Shown: piece after piece, positions 33,799 to 51,707 of the stretch
How positions within the stretch are numbered: the first letter of the stretch is position 1
Layout: the number at the start of each line of letters is the position of its first letter
Assembly (NCBI RefSeq): GCF_025602895.1
Contig: NW_026516286.1
Coordinates: forward strand, 124,001-188,000
Length of the DNA stretch: 64,000 nt
Direction: 5' to 3'
Source: Polychytrium aggregatum
Lineage: Eukaryota; Chytridiomycota; Chytridiomycetes; Polychytriales
Position numbers and translations under genes: made by a program
Notes under the pieces: model-generated
Databases searched by the model: none
The model's input: the letters and a program-made list of their open reading frames with translations, nothing else
Told to the model about the DNA's origin: nothing

Positions 33799-36053
33799 CT
33801 AAAAGTTGGCGGTGGGGGCAACGAGCGGAGTCGAAGCGGTGATGGTGGCGGCTATGCTCGATACAGAGAAGATCAAGCCCGAGGGGGTGACAGTGGCAGT
33901 CACGGTCTCTTTGATGACGTCGGTGAGAGTAGCGGTAAAGGTAGCGGTGAGGATGGAGGTAATTGTATCGGTGATGGTGGCGGTGGGCAGGGCTGTCGAA
34001 GTTGGGATGAAGACTGTGGATGTGGCAGAAGTAGGCGAGGCAGTGGCGGACGTGCGGGTGGACGGGAGAGTCGAAGATGGGAATGTCGAAAAAGCCGTGG
34101 TAGTGGTGGTGGTGGATTTTGAAACGGAGGCCGAGGCAGAGGCAGAAGCGGACGCAGACGAGGAAAGAGAGTGAGAAGTAGAGGAGACAGTCGACGAGGG
34201 AGAAGACGAAGAGGAAGAAGCGTGGGTAGAGGAAGCCGAGGATGTGGTGGAGGACGAGGAAGCAGGGTGGGAAGAGGGGGCAGAGGAAGTAGTAGAGGAA
34301 GAAGCGTGGGTAGAGGAAGCCGAGGAAGTAGTAGACGAGGAAGAAGCGGGGTGGGAAGAGGAGACAGAGGATGTGGTGGAGGACGAGGAAGCGGGGTGGG
34401 AAGAGGACACAGAGGAAGTAGTAGACGAGGAAGCGGGGTGGGAAGAGGAGGTAGAGGATATGGTGGAGGAGGAAGAAGCGGGGTGGGAAGAGGAGACAGA
34501 GGATGTGGTGGAGGACGAGGAAGCGGGGTGGGAAGAGGGGGCAGAGGAAGTAGTAGAGGAAGCGGGGTGGGTAGAGGAAGCAGAGGATATGGTGGAGGAG
34601 GAAGAAGCGGGGTGGGAAGAGGAGACAGAGGATGTGGTGGAGGACGAGGAAGCAGGGTTGGTAGAGGAAGCAGAGCTTGTGGCGGAGGATGAAGAAGAGT
34701 GAACGCTTGTAGCAGTGCTCGTGGGGGTGTTCGTCGGAGTGGTGGTGGGAGTGGTGGTAGTAGTGGAGGATCTGATGGTTGTCGGAGTGGTGGTGGGAGT
34801 GGTGGTAGTAGTGGAGGATCTGATGGTTGTCGGAGTGGTGGTGGGAGTGGTGGTGGTTGTGGTAGTTGTGGTAGTTGTGGTGGTTGTGGTGGTTGTAGTG
34901 GTTGCCTGCACCGACGACGAGGGGCTCGAAAGCGGAGGAGCATAGCAGCCTTGATGGGCATTCGACCACTGCTTCTGAACAATGTAGTTGTTTCCGTCGG
35001 TGCCGGTAATGGTAGCATGAATGTGATTGCAGAGATCGCCGATCTCGTTGCCGTTACCATCGGTCCAGCCGTTGAAGATAGGGTCGGTGATGGTCTCGAA
35101 CAGCTCATGGGACGAGACAGATTGCAGGTTGTTGAGGGTGGAGGGATCGCTGCCGCATCCGCCCGCGCATCCGCTGGTACTCAGGTCGGGCATGACGCCG
35201 TAGGTGAGGTAGTAAATTTGGGTTCCGGGAATATCCCCGATATAAACGGCACTGTGGAAAGCGCAGAACACGACGCAGGACTGTTCGCCGCCAGCGGTAA
35301 TGGTGTACCCGGGGGGAAAGTGGATAGGGTAGTACGTGTTCTGGGTGGGGACCAGAGTTCCGCTTGCAACAAGTCCATGGAGCCAGGTCTGGTTCACAGC
35401 AATGAAGGGCCATTATTAGTAAAGTTGGAATGCGATACGCATCAAACCAGGGTCCGTGAGTGATTCATGCTGGCTGCCGATCAATTGCTCAATACCCCCG
35501 AAAGGGCAACTGTACCTGGATGGCGGAGTTGTCGATGGTAGTGTTGGGACCGATACTCTTGACGATCGAGGACGAGAAGGTGCCGGTGCCAATGTTTTGG
35601 CTCGGGGTATCGTACTCAGACACTGAGGCAGATAGAAGTGTAAGAGCGAGGTACATTCGATAGATGTCAGCTTAGACATCTCCCACTCGATGAGATGGCC
35701 TTGGACTCGCAACCATGCAGAGACTCGGCACACAGACGGAGCAAGCACGTACGCCAAGCCAGGTAGGACGAGCCGACGATTGCACTATAGAAAGTGTTGA
35801 GCTGGCTCTGGTAGTTCACGTTGCTGCCGTAGTAGATGGGGTGGACGTTGACGTTGGGGACAATCGGTCCGCTGCCGTAGATGAGCCGGGTGGTGGTAGT
35901 GGTGGCAAGGTTGCTTGCACCAGGGGCACCGTCGAGGTACTGGATGCCGTTGGGGCGAGGCGAGTCTTGTCTGATTCGGAGCTTGGCGGCCGGGAGAGCC
36001 GCAGCGGTGGCCGAAAGCGCCAGCGCCAGAAGGGAAGCCTGCATGGGGAGCAT
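33799..36053 (-). CDS. Secreted exordium-like (phosphate-induced protein 1 family) protein with long Ser/Thr-rich tail
   Basis: Three exons, 35753-36053, 35516-35622 and 33799-35388, encode about 665 residues. A signal peptide (MQASLLALALSATAAALPAA) is followed by the exordium-like domain: VNVHPIYYGSNVNYQSQLNT, WLSEYDTPSQNIGTGTFSSS, a cysteine pair in QSCVVFCAFHSA, the block SSHELFETITDPIFNGWTDG, and NEIGDLCN. The domain ends near residue 320. The remaining half is a mucin-like tail: poly-Thr, then TPTTTPTTIRSS repeats, then many SSHPASSSSTTSS repeats that would be heavily O-glycosylated. A final hydrophobic stretch, FSVSSIAATITASTPLVAPT, is too weak to call a GPI signal. The role is probably cell-wall or surface. 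Its source relative to plant and bacterial homologues is open. Confidence 0.75.
34157..34930 (-). repeat. Coding tandem repeats of the Ser/Thr tail
   Basis: On the plus strand this is a GGAAGAGGAAG-type purine-rich tract with near-identical copies. For example, the block around 34345-34400 recurs around 34484-34540 and 34607-34660. It is followed by (GGTGGTNGT)-type repeats to 34905. Strong purine/pyrimidine strand asymmetry and the repeats suggest rapid length change. Confidence 0.85.
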
Positions 36054-36923
36054 TGGCGGAAGTTGGTGCAGGATGCCGGGCGAGTTTGCGGGAGAGCGCA
36101 GGAGTCGATGTCGAGAGCGCCGTGGTTGGCAAGCGGCCCTGCGGTTTTAACTGCCCCGGCGTCGTTGCGGCAGCCCAAGGAGCAGCAGCGCGAGGTGGTG
36201 GGAAATCTGCCGGCCGAACAAACGTGCCTGGTCAGGGCCAGAGACGCGCGGGCATCGTGGCACACGTTGCAGTGGGGGTGCCTTTGTGCGAGAGCGGCCG
36301 CTGCATTGTGGTTATGATGGAGCGCCGCTTCCATCCGAGGCCGGCGAATGCCACTGGCAGAGCCAGCAGCTGCCTTGGAGCGTGGCTGCCTGGTGGCTGC
36401 GACGGAAAGGGGGACATGTGGATCTGGCTCGGTGCCTGCAGACACGTTCCGGCGATCGGTTTGGCCGGACCAGCGCCGATTGGCAGACCAGCGAAGCCGT
36501 ATCGGCAGCGATGCCCGGCACGCCGGGATACGTGGAATATCCAGGACAGGCGGCGGATCCGATTTCTGCAGGCACGCCTCGGCCGCAGCCGTGCTGCTCG
36601 TCCGGAGGAGTCGTTGTTGGTGGTGCAGACCGCAACAGGCAACCCATCCCTGGCACGTTCGAGCGGTGCGGGTGGTGGAGAGGCCCAGCGAGATCAGCGG
36701 CCTTGAGCGGTTGATTGCGAAAGCCTGCAGCGCAAGCACCACGGGGACAAGTACCTCATACAGCCGCATCGTCGTCGTGGCCGTCGCTTTTGCCAGGCCG
36801 ATGGCGAGGACGCAAAATGGCAACGCGGAGATCGAGGACAGCAAAGACCATGCAATCATCTGCTCATGGACCGCATGTTGGCGACGGCTGATCGCGCATG
36901 GGACTCTCCCTGGCTTGTCGTGG

Positions 36924-36963
36924 GATCGCCTGAAATCGCCTGAAATCGCCTGGGATTGCCTGG
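36924..36963. repeat. 10-bp tandem repeat, four degenerate copies
   Basis: Units GATCGCCTGA, AATCGCCTGA, AATCGCCTGG, GATTGCCTGG. Confidence 0.85.
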
Positions 36964-37160
36964 GGGTGGGGCTGCGACGCAGAGCTGTCCCGCCGATGAT
37001 TGCGGTTCAAGCAACCGAGGCATACCTGACAAGACTAAAGCACACCAGGGCAAGAGGCCCTGCTGTCCCACCAACGTCCTGGTCAGGCGATCGCTCAAGT
37101 ATCCAGCATCGGCCCGCCTGCAATCCAACTTTGCCTGCTGCCGCCTTCGTCGCTCGGCCC

Positions 37161-37248
37161 ACCAACCAGTCCATCAACCGGTCCATCAACCAGTCCACCA
37201 ACCGGTTCATCATCGACGCAGCCCATCGACGCAGCCCATCGACGCAGC
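37161..37248. repeat. 12-bp and 13-bp tandem repeats upstream of the ABCC start codon
   Basis: Four 12-bp units of ATCAACCAGTCC type (37161-37208), followed by three 13-bp units containing CGACGCAGCCCAT. They lie 55 bp before the ATG at 37303. Confidence 0.85.
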
Positions 37249-37302
37249 AGTCGGGCGCTCCACCAACCCAGCACCGATTCAGTTGCATTTGCCCCGCTCG
37301 CC

Positions 37303-44823
<7,521 letters not shown>

Positions 44824-45518
44824 TGGCGGCGCAAATGTCGCTGTCCGGGCGTGCTGGGATAGCTCGGCGACAGAAACCAGTGCTGCATTCTCCGTTGCAC
44901 ATCGCCGTCGCCAGCAGCATCATCCTGTGCATGCTGGTAATATGACGATCGATTCCACAGCTGCATCGATCACCTTTGAACAAGGCTACACTCACTCTGA
45001 TGCTATTGATGAAGCCTGTCGGCTTTGGGGGCTGGCTCGCTGGCTCTAGTGTTAGGCTCACAGAGTCGGTGGAAGGAGTCTGTCCGAGCGCTTTCCCGGC
45101 TGAGCGTTATGCCCCTGCCTCTCGATCCTGGCGATGGTGGCCTTCTGTTTGGGGATTTTCGTGGAGAGTTGTGCTGGAACTTGCGACAACAGCTGATGAG
45201 ACAAAACCGCCGGATGGGACCGCTAGTTGAGTCACTGATGAAGCCACTGAAAGAGCCTCCACCCTGTCGCCAAAGTATCTCGAGCCTCGACCCTGTTTGG
45301 CCATTCGTCGAATTCATTTCCGATGCAGTTTATTAAATTTGCTCAGATGCCATTCAAAGTGAAGATCAGTGCGCAGTGTTGGGGCCATGTGGATTTGATG
45401 ACTCTGGGTCCAGGATGCAACAATTCATCAATACTGACGGGGACTGAGGGGGAAGTGAACAACAAGCTTTATAATCCAATATAGACAAGCCGTACAAAAT
45501 GAACACGCGCTATTCGGT
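44824..45518. other. Intergenic region between convergent genes
   Basis: About 700 bp with no recognisable gene. It holds the 3' flanks of the ABCC gene (plus) and of the GTPase gene (minus). Confidence 0.4.
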
Positions 45519-47932
45519 TCATGGCTTGAAAGTCTTGAAGAATAGCTTGAGCTTGAACATGAACTTTTTGAAGCCTTTCCGAGGGGGTGGTGGGGGAGGA
45601 ATGAGACCAAGCGACTTCTTCATCTCCTCGTGGGTCGGAATCGCACCGGTGTGCTTTGCCAGAGCGCCGACCATCACCCGCTTCTCGCTTTCGTATATCT
45701 GCTTGAGCTCACTCAGGCTTTGGAGAGGGCTTTTGGAGCCAGCGGAGGTGCCGGTCGCAGCGGTCACCTCGATGCTTGCCCCCTTTTCTTCCTCGATGAG
45801 ATGGTTGATATACTCAATGATCGCATCGTTGTACAGTATGATTCCGTTTTCTTTGACAAAGGCAGAGTAGCTGGAGGCATTTCCTATGAGGCGTGCTTCT
45901 TCACCTGTGAGGCGAGAAATGGCGCTCCTGAGGGAGCTGATGGAGCTCTCGAGTTTCCTTCCCGCCTCATTCTGGCTGTTAACTTGGCTTGTGGCGTGTC
46001 TGTTCATGATTTTTTTGGTTTTATAGACGACCTCCCAGTTGATTTGCATGTGGAGCTTGAAGCTGCGACCGCAACTTGAGCACAATTCATTTTTGAACAT
46101 ACTGGAGCCTTGAAACAGTGGGTCGCCGATGACTCCGATGCGAGAGTTTGGCAAATAGAAGGGCTCGGCACACTTGGTGATGTAGTCGGTCATGCTCTTC
46201 CCATTCTCATCGCTGGTGTGCTTGACGCAGTCTTGGTGAGCGCAGACCAAAACATTGTGGGACAGAAACTTCTTGGCACCGTAGCTCAGATCGACTGTCA
46301 AGGCACTCCGAAGGTCTCCAGCGGCGGCTTGAGCTTCGCTGAGCGCCTCGACATGGTTGTTCAGTGCTCGGGTGTTTTTGGTGATAGATGCGCCGACCTC
46401 GATGATGGGCTTGCACAGCTCCAGGATTTTCTCTCTGGCCTTGTACAGCACAACCGTTTTCTCGGAAGCGTGGCTCTCGAGGCTTGCGATGGTCTCCAGG
46501 AGCCTGTGACACGCCATGGACGAGTTTATCCACGAGCTATGAAAGTCCCTTTGCTCCGCCTCTGTGAAGTTGACCTGTCCCCTTGCAAGGAGATATCGAT
46601 AGGCCTCGTTGTCGACCATGAAGAGGTTGCTCTTGTTGATTGGGATGTCGACCCCAGAGTCGCGCTTGACCTCATTCAGCAGCTTCTTCAGCGCCGGCAT
46701 CGTGTCTCCCGGACGGTAGAGAGTGCTTCTGGCATTGGTGAACATGAACAGGATGTTTCTGACACAGTCCTTGTGCAAGCTCTTGAGGAGTTCCTTGATG
46801 CAGAAGCGGAACCAAGTGGTCAGGCGGCTGTTGTTTGGCTTCAGTAGCATCAAGATGCCGTTGATTTCGGGATAGTCAGCGATGTACTTGATGATGAGGT
46901 CCATGTTATCCTTGTCTTGCTGGATACCGCGAGTGTCGCCCATGCCGGGTGTGTCGATGATCCGGCATATTACTTTGCGGCCGGTAGATAGATATGTGGT
47001 GAACTCATAAGTCCTGGGATGCTGCGTGCAGGAGGTGCCTACTACATGTCTCTCATTCATATGAGCGTCGGTGAGATCAGCCTCGCCGGCTTCGGCTTCG
47101 GCTTCGACTTCGACTTCGGCTTCGGCTTCGGCTGGATCTTGTGATGATCCTGGCAGATATTTTAAAAGATGCCGCCGCGGTTATTAGTCAAAGAGTTCGG
47201 AGCACATTTGCCGGCACATTCCCATCGGACCTGGCCATGTCACCCAGCTCGCTGACTGAGCACCTACCAGGAACAGAGTTGGTCACTGCGAGACGGTCTG
47301 AGGATATCTCGATTTCTTTGTCCGCATCGACATCATAGAGGTAGAAGCTCGTTGGAATGAGCGTCAGGGCGTCATTGAGGTTGATATCGTTGATGTCCTT
47401 GAAGGTGAGGTAGTTGGCCAAGGCGTTGATGAGGGTTGACTTTCCGACACCTGTTTCACCAAGGATGAGGATGTTGTATTCCAGAGGTAGGCTCTTCGGG
47501 CAGCATCTTCTCTGCCGGGACCTCTTCGATCAGCTCACTGGCCTCATCAGCCACTTCAGTGTTGGCCTCGTCGGCTTTGTCGAGGTACTCAAAGATACCG
47601 TCCGGTATTGATGGCAGCTGAACCTCGGACTCGGGCAGATGGCTCAGATCATTTGAACTTGTGGATTCGTCCGAGCTGAGGTAGGAGCTGTTGTTGCGGA
47701 TGATGGTGTACCTTTGCCGCTTACTTAGAATCATTGGGAGAAATTTATTCAAGCCTGAGTCGTCGATGGCAGCGAGCATCTTTTGAATCAGAGAGACACT
47801 TTGGGAAGATGGGCGACGGGAAAAACGAGAATATTGGGGCTGACGTTCAACAAGCGCGTTCTTCCTGGACGAGCCGAGGGGGGTTTTATTGCTTTGAGCT
47901 GGAGCGCTGGAGAACGGCGTCGGCGGCAACAC
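45519..47932 (-). CDS. AIG1/GIMAP-like P-loop GTPase with C-terminal cysteine-rich and coiled-coil region
   Basis: The P-loop exon ends at 47268 and reads YNILILGETGVGKSTLINAL (G1). It splices in phase 1 (donor gtaggt, acceptor at 47138) to the main exon 45519-47137, which has RIIDTPGMGDTRG (G3) and FMFTNARST (G4-like). Between G1 and G3 the exon opens with an Ala-Glu/Val-Glu repeat encoded by a CTTCGG-type hexanucleotide (plus strand 47088-47133). Further on are a Cys-rich segment (CAHQDC... CSSCGRSF), coiled coil, a PPPPPP run and a basic Phe-rich C-terminus that might bind membrane. Upstream, 47456-47932 is an open N-terminal region in another frame. An unseen intron or a 1-nt shift must join it to the P-loop exon. 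The function is unknown. Confidence 0.65.
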
Positions 47933-48795
47933 GAGCGGGTTGAATCGAGCTTCAGCCAGAGAGGCGATTCCCCGTCGTCACGACCAGGAAACGTGGACGG
48001 CAAGATAGCATATTATTGGCCAGGTTCTGGGTATCCCTCGAGCGCTGTGTGGCTCGTTCTGGTGCCCTCATCGAGCGCACATGGCCCGAGCGAACACGCA
48101 TCGGGACATGGCCCGGCGTTCGTCAATAACCGTCATATTTTCTGATAATCATCATACACATGCTGAGCGGAGTCTCTTGAGGAGACCGCGCGCCCTGTTG
48201 GTCAGAATCAGGACAAGGGCGAGTGCTGCGCGAGTTCCCCAGCCGTGACACCAATCTTTGTGTGGCATTGCACCCCGGTGGCGTCTTTCTCTTGGGCTCG
48301 CCTGACAAGGCGGAGGTATCGGCCCGACTGCGGTATCGGCCCGAGGAGAGGCAGAGCAGCGCATCGAACGCCACCATGGGGTGCTGAGGGAGTTGTGCGG
48401 TCGCGGCCCTTGCTCACGATGGCATCACAACGAAACCCCAAGACGATGGGCATCGCTGCAGCAGAGAGGCATGCGGCATGTTCGGCTGATGGACTGTTGG
48501 GCGCATCGATGGTTCAAGCTTGTGGGAAATAACAGAGTCGCTACTCTCCGGATATTTTCGCTCTCTGGGCAGCTTTTTACCATGCTCCAACCAACGAGGG
48601 GAGCGTGAAAGAACAGTTTGAAATTGGAGCCATCTGCTTTATTTCACTTGCTCAGGTGCTCCAAGACACATACATGTCCACCAATCGATTATATAGACAC
48701 ACGCACATACGCAGAAAGTGAGGGAGAAAGGAAAGAGTGATGATCAAGGCTATTCAAGCCATCGGCTGCCATCTAGTGAGCACTAGAGGGAGCGC
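47933..48795. other. Intergenic region left of the retroelement nest
   Basis: About 860 bp with only short, unsupported ORFs. I see no gene or structured repeat. Confidence 0.4.
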
Positions 48796-48807
48796 TTTTT
48801 TTTTTTT
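48796..48807 (-). other. Poly(A) tail marking the LINE 3' end
   Basis: Twelve T on the plus strand. On the element's strand it follows ATAGTAAC, 15 bases after AATAAA. Confidence 0.75.
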
Positions 48808-48922
48808 GTTACTATAGTCAACTTTATTTAAGAAGACAAGCCATCAGGTCCAACAGGTTGGTACCCCGGCACGTTGAGTACACAGGCAAGCCTATTTACT
48901 CCTGTTGCAGCCTAGTGCTGCC

Positions 48923-49352
48923 TCAGCTGCCCACAAGGTCTGAGACCAAGCGGGTGAACACATTTTCAAGCAGTTCCCACAAGGGAATAGCAGGATCGAC
49001 GGGAGGTCGGGGTGGTGGAGTGACAAGTGCTGGCACTATACTACGCTGTGATGAGGGTGCAGGGAGAGACTGCAAGGGTGGGACTACACTGGTTGTGGGA
49101 GTGGGTGCTGGTACTGGGTGTGCACCAAGTGCGAATGCTCGGAAGGCAGTGCGGGGAGCGGGTACATGAGCAGCAAGCGATCCAAGTGCGGGAGGGGTGC
49201 GAGTGCGAGGGGGAGTGCGATCGAAAGAGAGCAGGTCCAGCAGCTTGTCCACTGGTCCCACTCCGGCTATACCACTTTCCACCCAAGTCGGGTGGGCCGT
49301 CTTGAGGGCTGCGACCTTGCGGACCAGGACTTGATGCGGATCCACACATTGC
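48923..49352 (-). CDS. LINE polyprotein, C-terminal part (after the E2 insertion)
   Basis: This continues the LINE ORF in the same frame: the codon split at 61357-61356/49352 rejoins once the LTR element and one target duplication are removed. It encodes CVDPHQVLVRKVAALKTA and a Pro/Thr-rich tail, ending ELLENVFTRLVSDLVGS at the stop 48923. No known domain is seen here. Confidence 0.75.
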
Positions 49353-49357
49353 TGTGC

Positions 49358-49776
49358 TGTAAGGAGTGAACAAGCGCAAGGACGAAGACCAAGTGCTTGG
49401 TATGAGCTTTATTAGCTTTTAGCCCCGAACACCAAAGAACAAGTTTTGTTCGAACTGGTGTTCAACATAGGCTCAGACATGCAGGGCTATTTATAGACCG
49501 GGAGAAGGTCGAGGGGCAAAAGTGGGCGAGAAGGGTGGAGCATCACAGAGAAGCGAGAAGGGGGTGCGAGAGTGGCTGGTGTGCAAGCGAGAGAGGCTTG
49601 GCACAGCCCGGGGACATGTGCCGAGCGGTGGGGGAGGCAGGAAACCAGTAGACGCGGGTGGCAACGGCGCGTGCTCATGCATGGGGGCAAACAAACACGT
49701 GGGGACTCATGATTGGTGCGGAGGGCGAGAGCATGCGGGACAATCTCATTGGTCCGTTGTGATGCTGGTCATCACA
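49358..49776 (-). repeat. 3' LTR of E2
   Basis: 419 bp, copy of 60937-61355. The pol stop codon (49777-49779) touches its edge. Confidence 0.92.
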
Positions 49777-51317
49777 CTATCTCCTCCTTAAACTACGGCG
49801 TGTTCCATCTTGAGTTCTCCTGGGGCCAGGCTTGTCTGGGTAGCGTCGGTGGTACTCCGCGGCCACCGTTGGGGCAAAGACAATGTCGGCGGGCTCCCAA
49901 CTTCGATCGGTGACCGGGTAGCCTTTCCAATCGATGAGATAGTGCAGCTTTCCGCGCACGAACTTGGAGTCTAAGATCTCTTCGACCTCCCACTCCAAGT
50001 TCCCATCGATGACCACCGCAGGGGGCGGCGCTTGCACCCGACCCGGAAGCGAGTTCTTCTTGTAGGGCTCAAGAAGAGACACATGGAACACCGGGTGCAC
50101 CTTTATGTCCTTTGGCAAGTCCAGGCGGAAAGCCAATGTCCCGACGGCCTCGAGGATGGTGAATGGTCCAATCCTCTGGTAATCCAGCTTCTTGCTTGGG
50201 CGAGTGGTGCTGATGTTACGAGTCAGCACCCAGACTTGATCGCCCGGACGCAAGTCGGGAGCCTGGGACCTCCGGAGATCTGAGAAGTGCTTGTAGTCAG
50301 ACTTTGCCTTCTCAAGATTCTCCTTCAACAGTGCCAGGTTCCGCTGGAGATGTTCAACCCTCTCCGTGGCAGAGGGAACATCAGGGCCGCCAGCGACAAC
50401 GGGGACTTCGAACCTTGGGTGGAACCCATAGGTTGCCAAGAATGGCGAGGCATGTGTTGACGAGTTCTCGAGGTTATTGTAAGAGAACTCGGCCAACGGC
50501 AGCAGCTCGGCCCAGTCATCTTGCTGATACGACGTGTAACAGCGCAGGTATTGGTTGATGACCTGGTTGACCCTCTCAGTCTGTCCATCGGTCTGGGGAT
50601 GGAAGGCCGTGGACAGACTGGTTTGGATCCCGAGCTGCGTGCAGAGTGCCTTCCAGAACCGAGAGGTGAACTGACTTCCTCGGTCTGAAACCACTGTGTC
50701 GGGGAGGCCATGGAGACGAAAGACATTGTCGAGGAACAGTGACGCAGTCTCCTCCGCCGACGGCAGTGAACGCCAGGACATAAAGTGTGCCATCTTTGTG
50801 AGGCTGCATACCACCACAAAGATGCAGGTGTGACCCTTGGACTTTGGCAGATCAGTGATAAAGTCCATGGTCAGTGTCCCCCAGGGTCGATCGGCTGTCT
50901 GGAGTGGCAACAGGAACCCAAACGGCTTGTGTCGCGGAGCTTTCGAGCGTGCACAGGTGTCGCACGTCGAGACGTACTCTTTGACATCTTTCCGATAGGT
51001 TTGCCACCAAAACTGTCGCGATACCAGAGCCAGAGTCCGTCGGATGCCTGGATGACCCACAGCGACTGGGTCATGGCACGACTTGAGCGCCGGAACTCGG
51101 CACGACTCTGGGACCACAATCCTGTTCTGGAAGGTGAGGTACTGGCCATTCCAGACGAACTTCGGGTCACGACGGTATTTGTCTAGACCGGGATCCCGAG
51201 CCTGCTCTTCGGCTATGAGCTGCAGCAAATCCACAGGGTCACTGCGACTTGCAACCGAAGAGCGGGCGTCTCTGCTTCGGAGCACGCGTATCACCGCGGC
51301 AGGATCGAGAAGCAGAG
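49777..51317 (-). CDS. E2 pol, C-terminal part: integrase and chromodomain
   Basis: It shows the integrase zinc-binding region (HPGIRRTLALVSRQFWWQTY, CDTCARSK), the catalytic core with MDFITDLPKS, VSDRGSQFTSRFW and TDGQTERVNQVI, and a C-terminal chromodomain (WEVEEILDSKFVRGKLHYLI, DWKGYPVTDRSWEPAD). Chromodomains can steer integration to marked chromatin. It joins 57239-59691 in frame when E1 and one GCGGA copy are removed. The last codons overlap the purine-rich tract next to the LTR. Confidence 0.92.
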
Positions 51318-51322
51318 GCGGA

Positions 51323-51707
51323 TGTGAGGACCACGACAAGCAACGACACTGGACGACCAGGTGCTTGGCGAACAACGATAAGCTATATTACGACTTATCA
51401 GATAACAACAAGTGTTGTTCGAACTGAAGATACAAAATGGGTGCAAGAAAGGAGGGGCTTTATAGCCAAGAGGGAAACCGAAGGGCGAAAGTGGGCGAGA
51501 AGGGTGGAGCGACAAACGAGGGACGAGAAGGGGGTGCGAGGGAGGCGGAGCATCCAGCGAGAGGGGCGAAGCACAGCGCAGTCGGAGGCGAAGTAAGAGT
51601 CATCGGCGCCAGCCAATCAGGGAATACACGCCAAGACAAACAAACATGACTCACGGTGCATCACGCGCAGCAGTCCACACGTGTTCCCAACGTGCATGAT
51701 CATCACA
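51323..51707 (-). repeat. 3' LTR of E1
   Basis: 385 bp, TG...CA, matching 56854-57238 at a constant offset. The TATA box on the minus strand is at 51464-51459. Confidence 0.93.

Larger units (their letters stand above)
36054..37302. other. Intergenic region with short tandem repeats, upstream of the ABCC gene
   Basis: About 1.25 kb. Long ORFs cross it on both strands but have low-complexity, frame-shadow character and no domain. Repeats are at 36924-36963 (10-bp units GATCGCCTGA, four copies) and 37161-37248 (12-bp ATCAACCAGTCC units, then 13-bp CGACGCAGCCCAT units). The last part is the promoter and 5' UTR of the transporter gene. Confidence 0.45.

Noticed and set aside
34171-35463. Long plus-strand ORFs rich in Gly/Arg/Ser and Glu/Val
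   Set aside because: They are antisense shadows of the Ser/Thr tandem repeats of the minus-strand exordium-like gene.
47188-47421. Minus-strand ORF as a separate small gene
   Set aside because: It contains the P-loop that the GTPase at 45519-47137 otherwise lacks, and it joins that exon in phase through a GT-AG intron.
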